This document shows, one piece after another, positions 35,370 through 44,397 of a DNA stretch of 64,000 bases. Origin of the DNA: Williamsia faeni (GTDB taxonomy: Bacteria > Actinomycetota > Actinomycetes > Mycobacteriales > Mycobacteriaceae). A program made the translations under genes and the position numbers. The notes beneath the pieces were generated by a model, which had not been told where the DNA came from, did no database searches, and saw only the letters and a list, made by a program, of their open reading frames with translations. The stretch lies in the NCBI GenBank assembly GCA_003202005.1, contig QJJF01000003.1, forward strand, positions 496,001 through 560,000. Direction: 5' to 3'. Numbering within the stretch: position 1 is the stretch's first letter; each line of letters starts with the position of its first letter.

Positions 35370-36221
35370 ATGAGCGATTCCCCCCGCATCGGATTCGTCG
35401 GCACCGGACTGATCGGCGAACCCATGGTCGAACGGCTACTGGCCGATGGGTGTTCGACTACGGTCTACGCCCGCCGCCCAGAAGTTCGTGAGCGGCTCGG
35501 CGCCCTCGGCGCGATCACCGCAACCACACCAGAACAATTGGCGGCAGCCGACGTCGTTGTCGCCTGCCTGTTCACGGACGACCAGGTACTCGAGGTCTGC
35601 CCACCCATCATCGAGAAGATGCGTCCGGGTTCGGTTTTCCTGTCCCATACGACCGGAAGCCCTTCCACCGTGCGTCGACTCGGAGCGCTCGCCGCCGATG
35701 TCGGCGTGTCCGTGGTGGAGGCCCCGTTCAGCGGAAATCCGGCGGCAATCCGCCGGGGGCAATTGACCGTGATGCTGGGCGGTGAAGGCACAGGCGTCGA
35801 CATTGCAGCACATACCGTTTCTGCGTACGCCTGCAACATCATTCGCACCGGTGGCCTCGGAACGGCTCTGGCGGCCAAGCTGCTGAACAACGCACTCTTC
35901 GCGGCATTTTCACAGATCACCCTCTCGGCACTGCAGTCCGCCGAAACACTCGGACTCACCGAGGAAAAACTTTTGGAGGTACTTGCCGCCTGCAGTGGCG
36001 GCAGCACCGCCGCCACCTACATCACCGCATCCGGCCAGCCGGCGGTCACATACAGCGAGCGGCTCCCCCGCTATCTGCGGAAGGACCTCGACACGGTCCG
36101 CACGGTTGCTTCTGAACTGAACGTCGAAATCAATGCGCTACTCACCGCGGCCGAACTCGGACCGATGAATCTCGTCGACGACCGGTTGTCGACCGAACAA
36201 CTCGAAAGCAGCCCAACGTGA
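35370..36221 (+). CDS. Beta-hydroxyacid dehydrogenase (3-hydroxyisobutyrate dehydrogenase family)
   Basis: This 283-residue protein has the N-terminal Rossmann motif IGFVGTGLIGEPMVERLL and the family segments FLSHTTGSPST, EAPFSGNPAAIRRGQLTVMLGG and AAKLLNNALFA with the catalytic Lys. It should reduce or oxidise a beta-hydroxyacid with NAD(P). In methyl-branched acid catabolism it could act on a 3-hydroxyisobutyrate-like compound, which is inference. It precedes the ferredoxin-P450 pair. Confidence 0.87.
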   Translation: MSDSPRIGFVGTGLIGEPMVERLLADGCSTTVYARRPEVRERLGALGAITATTPEQLAAADVVVACLFTDDQVLEVCPPIIEKMRPGSVFLSHTTGSPSTVRRLGALAADVGVSVVEAPFSGNPAAIRRGQLTVMLGGEGTGVDIAAHTVSAYACNIIRTGGLGTALAAKLLNNALFAAFSQITLSALQSAETLGLTEEKLLEVLAACSGGSTAATYITASGQPAVTYSERLPRYLRKDLDTVRTVASELNVEINALLTAAELGPMNLVDDRLSTEQLESSPT

Positions 36222-36259
36222 CCGACATCGACATCAACCACACAGGAAAGAAGGCCGCC

Positions 36260-36448
36260 ATGAAGGTAGAAATCGATCTGAACAAGTGCTCGGGTCACGC
36301 CCGCTGCTTCATGGTCGATCCCGAACTGTTCGACCTCGACGAAAGCGGATACGCCCTGCACGCCCAGGTGGACATCCCGGAAGGCGATGAAGGCAAGGCA
36401 CGCGATGCGGTCGCCGCCTGCCCCGAACGCGCGATCAGCCTGAGCTGA
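36260..36448 (+). CDS. [3Fe-4S]-type ferredoxin for a P450
   Basis: This 62-residue ferredoxin has C10-SG-H13-AR-C16 with C54-P, the CxxHxxC...CP pattern of mycobacterial P450 redox partners. It lies 49 bp before the P450 gene, so the pair is almost certainly functional together. Electrons could come from the reductase at 2416. An upstream GTG would add 14 residues, but AGGAAAGAAGG lies before the chosen ATG. Confidence 0.92.
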   Translation: MKVEIDLNKCSGHARCFMVDPELFDLDESGYALHAQVDIPEGDEGKARDAVAACPERAISLS

Positions 36449-36497
36449 TTCCTCAGAGCGACCACCAGCGTCCGCCAAACCAACCGGAGGAATAACC

Positions 36498-37697
36498 TTG
36501 AGCACCACCGAATCTCCCTCGACCTGCCCGGTTCACAATTTCAATCACTACGAAGAGAAGCCTTTCGGCGAGAAGATCGACTTCTACGACCGCTTGCGCG
36601 ACGAGGCACCGATCGTCCGCAACGAGTTCGCGAACGGCCACTACATCGTCACCCGCTATGAGGAGATCATGGCGGTGTACCAGGATGCCGCGACGTTCTC
36701 GAATTCGGCGGTCACGGTGTTCAATCCGAACCCCACCTATCGCTGGATCCCCGAGATGCTCGACGGTGACGAGCATCGTCAGTGGCGCAAGCAGCTGGGT
36801 CCGCAGTTCGCGCCCAAGGCCGTCGAGGTTCTCGAGGACAAGGTGCGGGACCGTGCCGTCGAACTGATCGAATCCATCGCCAAACGCGGATCCTGCGATT
36901 TCATGAAGGATTTCGCGAATCAGTACCCGTCGTTCATCTTTCTCGAACTGATGGGCCTGCCCTTCGAAGATCTGGACAAATTCCTCCACTGGGAGGACGA
37001 GATCCTGCACGTATCGGCCGGCACGGCCGAAGAGACCGCACAGCGGCGCGAAACCGCGACCATCGCAGTCACCGAGTACTTCGACAAGATCATCGCGGCG
37101 CGACGGATCGAGCCAAAGGACGACCTCGTCAGCAAGGCCCTCGCTTTCCAGATCGACGGGAAGCCGGTCAACGACGAAGACATGCGCGCCTTCTGCCTGC
37201 TGATGTTCATGGCCGGCCTCGACACCGTCTCGGCCACACTGGGTATCACCTTCCTGCACCTGGCGACCCACGACGAAGATCGCCGCCGCCTCGCCGAAGA
37301 TCCCGAGCTCATCCCGACCGCCATCGAGGAAATGCTGCGTGCGCACGCCATCGTGTTGCCCTCACGCAAGGTCACCAAGGACACCGAGATCGCGGGCTGC
37401 CCAATCAAGGCCGGTGAGATGATCTCGGTACCGCTCAATCTCGCGACGCGCGACGATTCGGTGTACGACGATGCCAAAGAGGTCCTGATCGACCGGAGTC
37501 CGAACAACCACATCGCCTTCGGCGCCGGACCCCACCGCTGCCTCGGATCGCACCTGGCCCGCCGCGAACTCAAGATCGCACTGGAGGAATGGCACCGGCT
37601 GATCCCGGAATACCGCCTCGCCGACAAGTCCGACCCCAAGGAATCCGGCGCACAGCTGGGTCCGAGCGGCGGCGTCATCCTGGAATGGGATGTGTAA
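36498..37697 (+). CDS. Cytochrome P450
   Basis: This 399-residue soluble P450 has the heme-ligand motif FGAGPHRCLGSHLA with Cys348, the I-helix oxygen motif AGLDT (239-243) and the ExxR motif (Glu278-Arg281). It hydroxylates an unknown hydrophobic substrate using the ferredoxin just upstream. The start is TTG after AGGAGGAATAACC. Only three bases separate it from the TIM-barrel isomerase gene. A second P450 at 49238 shares the CLGSHLAR and WIPEMLD segments and also neighbours an isomerase gene. Confidence 0.93.
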   Translation: MSTTESPSTCPVHNFNHYEEKPFGEKIDFYDRLRDEAPIVRNEFANGHYIVTRYEEIMAVYQDAATFSNSAVTVFNPNPTYRWIPEMLDGDEHRQWRKQLGPQFAPKAVEVLEDKVRDRAVELIESIAKRGSCDFMKDFANQYPSFIFLELMGLPFEDLDKFLHWEDEILHVSAGTAEETAQRRETATIAVTEYFDKIIAARRIEPKDDLVSKALAFQIDGKPVNDEDMRAFCLLMFMAGLDTVSATLGITFLHLATHDEDRRRLAEDPELIPTAIEEMLRAHAIVLPSRKVTKDTEIAGCPIKAGEMISVPLNLATRDDSVYDDAKEVLIDRSPNNHIAFGAGPHRCLGSHLARRELKIALEEWHRLIPEYRLADKSDPKESGAQLGPSGGVILEWDV

Positions 37698-37700
37698 CAG

Positions 37701-38507
37701 ATGAGCAACCAACTCTCGGTGAGCGGCTTGTGCTTCCCCGACTTCGATCTCGCCCGAACCCTCGACGCCGTGCAGGAGGCCGGGGTGAGCGCAACCACCC
37801 TGCAAACCGCGGTGGTACGAGAATTCGGGTGGGACAAGGGCATCGAACAGATCAAGGCTTCCGGCATCGCCGTCGCAGGCTTCGTCGGCCCGTTTCCGAA
37901 GGACCTCGGCAATCGGGAATCCTGGCAGGCGGCGCGTACCGATTACATCGAGACCCTCGATGCGGCAGCGTCGTTGGGATCACAAGCTGTCTACTCGGTA
38001 ACCGGCCCCTTGGTCACCGAGAGCAGAGACGACTCTGTGGCAATGTTCGGCGATTTCATTGCACCGGTCGCCGCCTACGCGGCGAGTGTCGGTGTGCAAC
38101 TGGCGGTGGAACCAACCATCCGCGAATATGCCTGGGTCTCCTTTGTCCACACACTCGACGAGGTTCTGGAACTCAACCGGCAGAGCGGACTGGGTGTCTG
38201 TTTCGATCTGTACCACGTCTGGGACGACCCAATGTTCGACGACTTCCTCTCGCATCACCTGGATCTGATCGGACTCGTGCAGGTCGGCGATACGGTGCTC
38301 GAAGAGGGAAAGCCCGTCAAAGTCGTTCCGGGCGAGGGCACCATCCCTCTTGACGCACTGCTGGGCAAGGTTGCCGCAGCCGGCTATCAAGGCGTGTTCG
38401 ACATCGAACAGTTCGGTCCGCGAATGGAAACCGAAGGCACCGTCGAAGCTGCCCGGCGGGCCGTGAAATACATCGAAAAGGCAACGACTCCAGGCCATCC
38501 GGTGTGA
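37701..38507 (+). CDS. Xylose-isomerase-like TIM-barrel protein
   Basis: This 268-residue protein belongs to the sugar phosphate isomerase/epimerase superfamily (AP endonuclease family 2). Candidate metal ligands are Glu in LAVEPTIREY, Asp in VCFDLYHVWDD, His in SHHLDLIGLVQVGD and Glu in GVFDIEQFGP. Members use a divalent metal for keto-enol isomerisation. It is three bases from the P450 gene and clearly coupled to it. It may act on the P450 product, for example tautomerising a hydroxy-ketone; this is speculative. A second such gene is at 48336. Confidence 0.82.
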   Translation: MSNQLSVSGLCFPDFDLARTLDAVQEAGVSATTLQTAVVREFGWDKGIEQIKASGIAVAGFVGPFPKDLGNRESWQAARTDYIETLDAAASLGSQAVYSVTGPLVTESRDDSVAMFGDFIAPVAAYAASVGVQLAVEPTIREYAWVSFVHTLDEVLELNRQSGLGVCFDLYHVWDDPMFDDFLSHHLDLIGLVQVGDTVLEEGKPVKVVPGEGTIPLDALLGKVAAAGYQGVFDIEQFGPRMETEGTVEAARRAVKYIEKATTPGHPV

Positions 38508-38511
38508 TCGC

Positions 38512-38528
38512 GTTCCACTGAACGGACT
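38512..38528. promoter_or_regulatory. Putative IclR-type operator before the kinase gene
   Basis: GTTCCACTGAACGGACT fits the palindrome pattern with an imperfect right arm. It lies in the only gap of about 100 bp in this plus-strand run, 80 bp before the kinase gene. Confidence 0.5.
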
Positions 38529-38607
38529 CTGTTGCTGACAACGAGATCACAACCCAGAACACTGATCTGAGAACGGCAATCTCACTTTCACCGCCGTCCC
38601 GGAAAAG

Positions 38608-39651
38608 ATGGGTTGGTCAATGCACGAATCCGAACAAGCCGCGTTCATCGCGGATCTGACGTCCCGCGCCACTGAGGCCGGCGATCAATGGCGACCCGGA
38701 CTCAAAGTCACCAATGTGCGTTCGCTGACCGGTGGATCGTCGAGTCTGACGTTCGTCGCCGACGCCACGGCCGGGTCGATCACCGAACCCGTGGTGCTCA
38801 AGGTCGCGCCTCCCGGGCTCGAACCGGTGCGCAACCGCGACGTTCTACGACAGGGACGGGTGATGCAGGCGGTGCAGGGCATCACCGGGGTGGCCGCTCC
38901 GGCGATTCGTTTCGAACACCCCGGCTCCCCGCCCGAGATCCCGCCGTTTGTCGGCATGCAGATGCTCCCCGGCGAGTGCGTCGAACCGATCCTCGACGGT
39001 GACCGGCCGCGCGACGCCGCGACTCGCTCCGAAAATCGAGCACGCTACATCGACGCCACCCGAATGCTGGCACATCTGCATCAGATCACGCCGGCCGATG
39101 TCGGCTTGGGTGACGAGCCACATGTTTCGATCGCCGACGAGATCAACCGTTGGACAAGGGCATTCGAAACTGTTCCGGAAGATCTGCAGGGCGACTACAC
39201 GATCTGCGCAAAAGCTCTGCACGCCTCGATCCCACCCGCGGCCCCCGCAGTCATAAATCACGGCGACTATCGCCTGGGCAACACGCTATGTGAAGGTGAT
39301 CGTGTCACGGCAATCATCGACTGGGAGATCTGGAGTGTCGGCGATCCGCGCATCGACCTGACCTGGCTTGCCTATTTCACCGACGAGGCACGCCATCCCG
39401 CCACCAAGGGCACCGAGCCGTGTGGCACTCCCACCATCGACGAGGTGGTCGGCCTCTACGAAGAGACGCTCGGCAGCCGGGTCGAGAACATCGACTGGTT
39501 CCACGCGCTCACCCGATACAAGGAAGCAGCTGCCACCGCACTGCTGATCAAGCGAGCGCGCCGGGCAGGAACCATGACTGAATCGTTCAAGCTCATGGAA
39601 CCGGCTCTGCCCACCCTGTTGTCCGAAGCCATGGATTTGATCCGGCTCTGA
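38608..39651 (+). CDS. APH-type phosphotransferase (ACAD10/11 kinase-domain-like)
   Basis: This 347-residue kinase-fold protein has the ATP-site Lys in VVLKV (residue 65), the catalytic loop HGDYRLGN (218-225) and the Mg motif DWE (238-240). In mammals ACAD10 and ACAD11 fuse this domain to an acyl-CoA dehydrogenase and phosphorylate 4-hydroxyacyl-CoAs; here the dehydrogenase is encoded separately at 40355. A role in 4-hydroxy-acid breakdown is therefore likely by analogy. A second ATG four codons in is an alternative start. The TetR gene follows three bases after the stop. Confidence 0.85.
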   Translation: MGWSMHESEQAAFIADLTSRATEAGDQWRPGLKVTNVRSLTGGSSSLTFVADATAGSITEPVVLKVAPPGLEPVRNRDVLRQGRVMQAVQGITGVAAPAIRFEHPGSPPEIPPFVGMQMLPGECVEPILDGDRPRDAATRSENRARYIDATRMLAHLHQITPADVGLGDEPHVSIADEINRWTRAFETVPEDLQGDYTICAKALHASIPPAAPAVINHGDYRLGNTLCEGDRVTAIIDWEIWSVGDPRIDLTWLAYFTDEARHPATKGTEPCGTPTIDEVVGLYEETLGSRVENIDWFHALTRYKEAAATALLIKRARRAGTMTESFKLMEPALPTLLSEAMDLIRL

Positions 39652-39654
39652 CGC

Positions 39655-40380
39655 ATGAGTCACCCGACGCAGTCACCCGTGATCTCCGGTGGCACACAGC
39701 TCCGGCGCGTGGCGACCCCACGCCGACAGGCCTCGTACGACGACGAGGTTCGCCGGCTGATCGTTGCCACGCAGACGGTCATGCTGCGCGAAGGGTGCAC
39801 TGCACAGCCCAGACTCGCCGACATCGTCCGTGAGGCGGGCATGTCCAATCAGGCGTTCTACCGCCACTTTCGGACGCGCGATGACGTCATCGTCGCGACG
39901 TACGAACAAGGACTGTTGACGATCCACGGCTATTTGGAGCGGCAGGTGTTCAAACACGAACATCTGGAGGATCGACTGACCGCCTGGATCGACGGCGTGC
40001 TCGCGCAGATCGAGGATCCCACTCTGTCCGAGCTGAGCACCGTGATTCTCTGGAATCTCGGTCAGATCGCGCGAAATCAGAGCGAGATCAAACCGGTCGG
40101 TCGCTCCCGGATAGTCGACCTGTTGCGCACCATCCTCATCGACGGCAAGGTGCCCGACGCTGATCGCACCGCGCTGTTCGTGCACACACTTGTGATGGGG
40201 CTGACAACAACGTATTTGGAGTCGGGACAGGAACCGACACTGCAAGTGCGAGAACATCTGTCCCGCTTCTGTCTCGCGGGAATCACGCAGGGCAAACAAC
40301 ATGCACCGGTGTCGCCATCCGAGGCGACGCCCGAATCACCAAAGGAATCAAACAATGTGGGAATTCCAGACCGATCCTGA
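39655..40380 (+). CDS. TetR-family transcriptional regulator
   Basis: This 241-residue protein has a TetR DNA-binding domain (ADIVREAGMSNQAFYRHFRTRDDVIVATYEQG, about 55-85) after a 30-residue basic extension, then a helical ligand domain. The last 26 bases overlap the next gene. The regulator lies inside the kinase/dehydrogenase operon, so it may autoregulate the unit in response to an acyl-CoA or hydroxy acid. Confidence 0.85.
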   Translation: MSHPTQSPVISGGTQLRRVATPRRQASYDDEVRRLIVATQTVMLREGCTAQPRLADIVREAGMSNQAFYRHFRTRDDVIVATYEQGLLTIHGYLERQVFKHEHLEDRLTAWIDGVLAQIEDPTLSELSTVILWNLGQIARNQSEIKPVGRSRIVDLLRTILIDGKVPDADRTALFVHTLVMGLTTTYLESGQEPTLQVREHLSRFCLAGITQGKQHAPVSPSEATPESPKESNNVGIPDRS

Positions 40381-41659
40381 GTTCCAGGAAAAGCTCGACT
40401 GGGCGAACACCTTCATTCGCGAAGAGTGTGAACCCCTCGACGTGCTCTTTCCGCATCTCGGTCAGCCGTACAACACCGAGAACAAGGCAGCCCGGGCCAT
40501 CCTCGAGCCGCTGCGCGAGAAGGTGAAGGCGCAAGGTCTCTGGGCTTGTCATCTCGGCCCCGAGCTCGGCGGACAGGGCTACGGCCAGCTCAAGCTCGCC
40601 CTGCTCAACGAGGCACTGGGCCAATCGATGTGGGCACCCACCGTGTTCGGCACCGCCGCACCCGACACCGGCAACGCCGAAATCCTCGCGATGTTCGGTA
40701 CCGAGGAACAAAAGGCCCGATACCTGCAGCCACTCCTCGACGGCAACATCGTCTCCTGCTTCTCGATGACAGAACCCCAGGCCGGTTCGGACCCCAAGGA
40801 GTTCATCTGCAGCGCACGCAAAGACGGTGACGAGTGGGTCATCAGCGGCGAGAAGTGGTTCTCCTCCAACGCCCGCTACGCCTCGTTCCTCATCGTCATG
40901 GCCGTCACCGATCCCGACGCCTCCCCGTACCGCCGGATGTCGATGTTCGTCGTACCCTCCGAAACAGCCGGCATCGAGATCATTCGCAACGTCTCGGTGA
41001 TGGGTGACCGCGACGAGCTCGACGAAGGCACCCACGCCTACATCCGCTACAACGATGTCCGGGTTCCCGCGGACGCCATCCTCGGTGGTCCGGGACAGGG
41101 TTTCGAGGTGGCCCAGGCCCGCCTCGGAGGTGGCCGCGTCCACCACGCGATGCGCACTGTCGGCAAATGTCAGCGTGCCCTGGACATGATGGCCGAACGC
41201 GCACTCTCCCGCCACACCCAGGGCGAGGTCCTCGCCAAAAAGCAACTGGTACAGCAGTTCATCGCCGATTCGGCCATCGAACTCGAGCAGTACCGGCTGC
41301 TGGTCATCAAGACCGCCTGGATCATCGACAACCAGCCACACGGCGCCGCGCGCACCCACATCGCCATGTGCAAGGTCGCGATGGCCAAGATCTACCACGA
41401 CATCATCCACCGAGCCATCCAGGTCCACGGCTCCCTGGGCGCCACCGTCGAAACATCTCTGCACATCTGGTGGGCCGGCGTGCTCTCGATGGGCCTGGCC
41501 GACGGACCCACCGAAGTTCACAAGGTCGCGGTCGCCCGCGGAGTCCTCAAGGACTACTCCCCTGCCGAAGGCCTGTTCCCCACCGACCACCTCCCCACCC
41601 GACTCGCGGCCGCCAAGATCAAGCACGCCGACGTTCTCCAGGAGTACGGAATCGCATGA
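40355..41659 (+). CDS. Acyl-CoA dehydrogenase, ACAD10/11-like
   Basis: This 434-residue acyl-CoA dehydrogenase has SMTEPQAGSDPKEF for flavin binding, EWVISGEKWFSSNA, QVHGSLGATVETSL and the ADGPTEVHK stretch near the end that marks the ACAD10/11 group. In that group the dehydrogenase domain removes phosphate from a 4-phosphoacyl-CoA made by an APH kinase, giving an enoyl-CoA. The kinase gene is two genes upstream. The start overlaps the TetR gene by 26 bases and the stop overlaps the SDR gene by four. Confidence 0.9.
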   Translation: MWEFQTDPEFQEKLDWANTFIREECEPLDVLFPHLGQPYNTENKAARAILEPLREKVKAQGLWACHLGPELGGQGYGQLKLALLNEALGQSMWAPTVFGTAAPDTGNAEILAMFGTEEQKARYLQPLLDGNIVSCFSMTEPQAGSDPKEFICSARKDGDEWVISGEKWFSSNARYASFLIVMAVTDPDASPYRRMSMFVVPSETAGIEIIRNVSVMGDRDELDEGTHAYIRYNDVRVPADAILGGPGQGFEVAQARLGGGRVHHAMRTVGKCQRALDMMAERALSRHTQGEVLAKKQLVQQFIADSAIELEQYRLLVIKTAWIIDNQPHGAARTHIAMCKVAMAKIYHDIIHRAIQVHGSLGATVETSLHIWWAGVLSMGLADGPTEVHKVAVARGVLKDYSPAEGLFPTDHLPTRLAAAKIKHADVLQEYGIA

Positions 41660-42417
41660 GCACCACACCTTCTGTAACTGACAAATTCTCCCTCGACGGC
41701 AAAGTCGCCCTCGTCACCGGCGGCAGCCGTGGCCTCGGCCGCGAAATGGTCCTCGCCTTCGCCGCCGCCGGCGCCGACGTCATCATCACCAGCCGCAAAG
41801 CCGAAGCCTGCGCCGATGTGGCCCGCGAGGTCGAGGCGCTGGGCCGCAAGGCCCTTCCGGTGAGCTGCCACGTCGGCAAATGGCAGGAAGTCGACGCCTT
41901 GATCGACAAGGCGTACGAGGTGTTCGGCAAGGTCGACATCCTGGTCAACAACGCCGGAATGTCGCCCGTTGCACCATCATCGGCCGAGACCAGCGAAGAA
42001 CTCTTCGACAAAGTCATCGGAGTCAACTTCAAGGGACCATTTCATCTGAGCTCCGTCATCGGCGAACGGATGGCAGCCGGCGACGGCGGCTCGATCATCA
42101 ACATCTCGTCCTCCGGCGCACTGTTCCCCCAACCCCGCTTCGGCCCTTACGCCGGCGCGAAAGCCGCACTCAACGCCCTCACCGAGGTGTTCGCACGCGA
42201 ATACGGCCCCAACGTCCGCGTCAACACGATCTCGGCAGGACCATTCCTGACCGACATCTCCAAGGCATGGGCACCGGAGAAACGTGAAACCGCCCGCAGC
42301 GCAATCGGACGGCCGGGCAACCCCGAGGAGATCATCACCGCCGCACTGTATTTGGCCAGTCCCGCCTCGAGCTACACGACCTCGTCGCTCATCCGCGTCG
42401 ACGGCGGCCTCTACTGA
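41656..42417 (+). CDS. SDR-family oxidoreductase
   Basis: This 253-residue classical SDR has TGGSRGLG, NNAG, the catalytic Ser in NISSSGAL, YAGAK (Tyr-x-x-x-Lys) and a C-terminal SSLIRVDGGLY. Arg in ITSRKAEA after the second strand suggests NADP preference. ATGA overlap with the acyl-CoA dehydrogenase gene indicates coupling; it probably handles the hydroxyacyl or ketoacyl intermediate of the same pathway. Confidence 0.9.
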   Translation: MSTTPSVTDKFSLDGKVALVTGGSRGLGREMVLAFAAAGADVIITSRKAEACADVAREVEALGRKALPVSCHVGKWQEVDALIDKAYEVFGKVDILVNNAGMSPVAPSSAETSEELFDKVIGVNFKGPFHLSSVIGERMAAGDGGSIINISSSGALFPQPRFGPYAGAKAALNALTEVFAREYGPNVRVNTISAGPFLTDISKAWAPEKRETARSAIGRPGNPEEIITAALYLASPASSYTTSSLIRVDGGLY

Positions 42418-42427
42418 AATTACGTAG

Positions 42428-43165
42428 ATGAACGCGCCAGGCAACACCATCACGCGCCTGACGAATCTCCGGGACCTGGGTGGACTGCCGCTGATCGGCG
42501 GCGGTACCACCCACCCCGGAGTTCTCTACCGCGGCGACGCGCTTCATCCGGGCGACGTCGAACCCGACGACGTCCGGCCGTGGCCACCGGCGGTGGTCAT
42601 CGATCTGCGCACGCCAGAAGAATCCAGGCGGGTCGGGTACGCATGGCCAACCGGTCCAATCGTCCACAATCACCCTCTGCATGACGCCGCGGCGCCGACC
42701 GAGGACATCCCGGACACACTTACCGGGGTCTATCAGAAGATCGTCAACACGACGCCGCATCGGATCGCGGCGACCGTGGCACTTACGGCTGCCGCAGAAG
42801 GTCCGGTTTTCGTCCATTGCACGATGGGCAAGGACCGGACCGGACTCGTGATCGCCGCTCTGTTGTTGAGCGTCGGCGTCGAACCCGAGGCCGTGGTCGC
42901 GGATTACCTTGCCACCGAACCGAATATGCCGACGTTGCGGGACAAGCTACGGTCAGCCGACGTCGCTCGCTCCACCCCGAGCGGCCGCCCGTTCAACAAG
43001 GCCTTGCTCGACGTGACAGAGGAGGGTATCCGGTTTGTCGTGAACATCCTGGAGACCTGGCCTGGTGGGCCGTCTGGGTGGATGCGCGACCACGGCGCCG
43101 ATCAGTCCGACCTCGACCGGTTCCGGCTGCGGTTCACTGCGCCGGTCGTCCCGGATTCGACCTAG
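42428..43165 (+). CDS. Tyrosine-phosphatase-like protein (PtpB/Y_phosphatase3 type)
   Basis: This 245-residue protein has the phosphatase loop HCTMGKDRTG (His130, Cys131, Arg137) and the N-terminal TRLTNLRDLGGLP, as in PtpB-like tyrosine or lipid phosphatases. It lies ten bases after the SDR gene in a metabolic operon. It could dephosphorylate a small phosphorylated metabolite, such as the product of the kinase at 38608, or have a regulatory role. The reaction is not proven by sequence. Confidence 0.85.
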   Translation: MNAPGNTITRLTNLRDLGGLPLIGGGTTHPGVLYRGDALHPGDVEPDDVRPWPPAVVIDLRTPEESRRVGYAWPTGPIVHNHPLHDAAAPTEDIPDTLTGVYQKIVNTTPHRIAATVALTAAAEGPVFVHCTMGKDRTGLVIAALLLSVGVEPEAVVADYLATEPNMPTLRDKLRSADVARSTPSGRPFNKALLDVTEEGIRFVVNILETWPGGPSGWMRDHGADQSDLDRFRLRFTAPVVPDST

Positions 43166-43223
43166 AAGTCAACACATTCGATCGAACACCGATCGGATTT
43201 CGCCCCACCAGAAAGGCATGAAC

Positions 43224-44192
43224 ATGCGGGCAGCACGGTGTGAGGTTCACGGAACTCCGGACAAGATCGTGATCCGCGATCTACCCGACCCGGTCGCGGG
43301 TCCTGGGGAGGTGGTTGTCGGAATCGAAGCGGCCTCAGTCAATTACCCGGATGTACTGATCGCTGCCGACCGCTATCAGGTGACCGTGCCGACCCCATTC
43401 ACCACCGGAAGTGAGTTCGCCGGTCGCGTGCTCTCGGTCGGCCCCGATGTGGCACTCCTCGTTCCGGGCGACGCAGTCATGGGCACGGCATTCGGCGGCG
43501 CGTTCGCCGAGCAGATCGCGGTCCCGGAGAAGACACTGACCCGGATTCCCGCCGGATTGGACATGGTCAATGCCGCTGCCTTCAACGTCACATATCGAAC
43601 TGCCTATCACTCCCTGACGACCTTCGGCGCAATGCAACCCGGCGACTGGGTGGTCGTCCTGGGTGCTGCGGGTGGCGTGGGCACGGCATGCATCGACGTC
43701 GCCACCCGCCTGGGAGGCAGGGTCATCGCCGCCGCGTCGACACGAGAGCGCGCCGACATGTGCCGGTCGCTGGGAGCCGTGGAGGCCATCGCCTACGACG
43801 AAGAAGATCTCAAGCTGCGAATCAAGGAGATCACCGGCAAAGGTGCGGACGTGGTCATCGACCCTGTCGGCGGAACCTATGCCGAACAAGCGATCCGGGC
43901 AATCACCTGGGGTGGGCGCTATGTATGCCTGGGCTTTGCCCAGGGCGATATCCCCCGCATCCCACTGAACCTCGTGCTCTTGAAGGGTGCGATCCTGCGC
44001 GGCTTCGAGATTCGTACGCTCGCCGACCACGACCGCGAGGCGGTGTCGCGCGGGGCCGCAGAAATCGAAGACCTCGTCTCACAAGGAATGAGACCGTTCA
44101 TCTCAGAGACGTTTTCGCTCGAGGAGGTACCGCAGGCCTTGACCCGGGTTGCCGAACGGCGAGCCTCGGGAAAGATCGTCATCAAGATGTAG
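43224..44192 (+). CDS. Zinc-free MDR / NADPH:quinone oxidoreductase
   Basis: This 322-residue medium-chain reductase has the N-terminal GroES-like fold (PDPVAGPGEVVVGIEAASVNYPDVL) without zinc-ligand cysteines, and the NADPH motif VLGAAGGVGTACIDVA. It resembles quinone oxidoreductases and enoyl reductases of the QOR group. AAAGG lies eight bases before the ATG chosen; an ATG two codons earlier has no room for a ribosome site. It is the last gene of the plus-strand run before a double hairpin. Confidence 0.88.
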   Translation: MRAARCEVHGTPDKIVIRDLPDPVAGPGEVVVGIEAASVNYPDVLIAADRYQVTVPTPFTTGSEFAGRVLSVGPDVALLVPGDAVMGTAFGGAFAEQIAVPEKTLTRIPAGLDMVNAAAFNVTYRTAYHSLTTFGAMQPGDWVVVLGAAGGVGTACIDVATRLGGRVIAAASTRERADMCRSLGAVEAIAYDEEDLKLRIKEITGKGADVVIDPVGGTYAEQAIRAITWGGRYVCLGFAQGDIPRIPLNLVLLKGAILRGFEIRTLADHDREAVSRGAAEIEDLVSQGMRPFISETFSLEEVPQALTRVAERRASGKIVIKM

Positions 44193-44204
44193 AGGCTTCC
44201 GCAA

Positions 44205-44274
44205 AACGAGCCACTTCTACAAGGACGAGCCACCTACACGTACAGGTGGCTCGTCTTCGTAAAAGTGGCTCGTT
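44205..44274 (+). terminator. Nested double-stem terminator
   Basis: An outer 12-bp stem (44205-44216 with 44263-44274) encloses an inner 12-bp stem (44224-44235 with 44244-44255). All four arms carry the word CGAGCCAC or its complement. It closes the operon that ends at 44192. Confidence 0.8.
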
Positions 44275-44397
44275 CCGGGTGATGCAATATAGATTTATAT
44301 CTAACTTATTTCACATGGTATTAGTCTTGGCTCAGGCGTCTCGTGAAGTTTGACCGCAGACCGGGGCAGAAACACTGAACGGGAAGGCAGGTGAACG

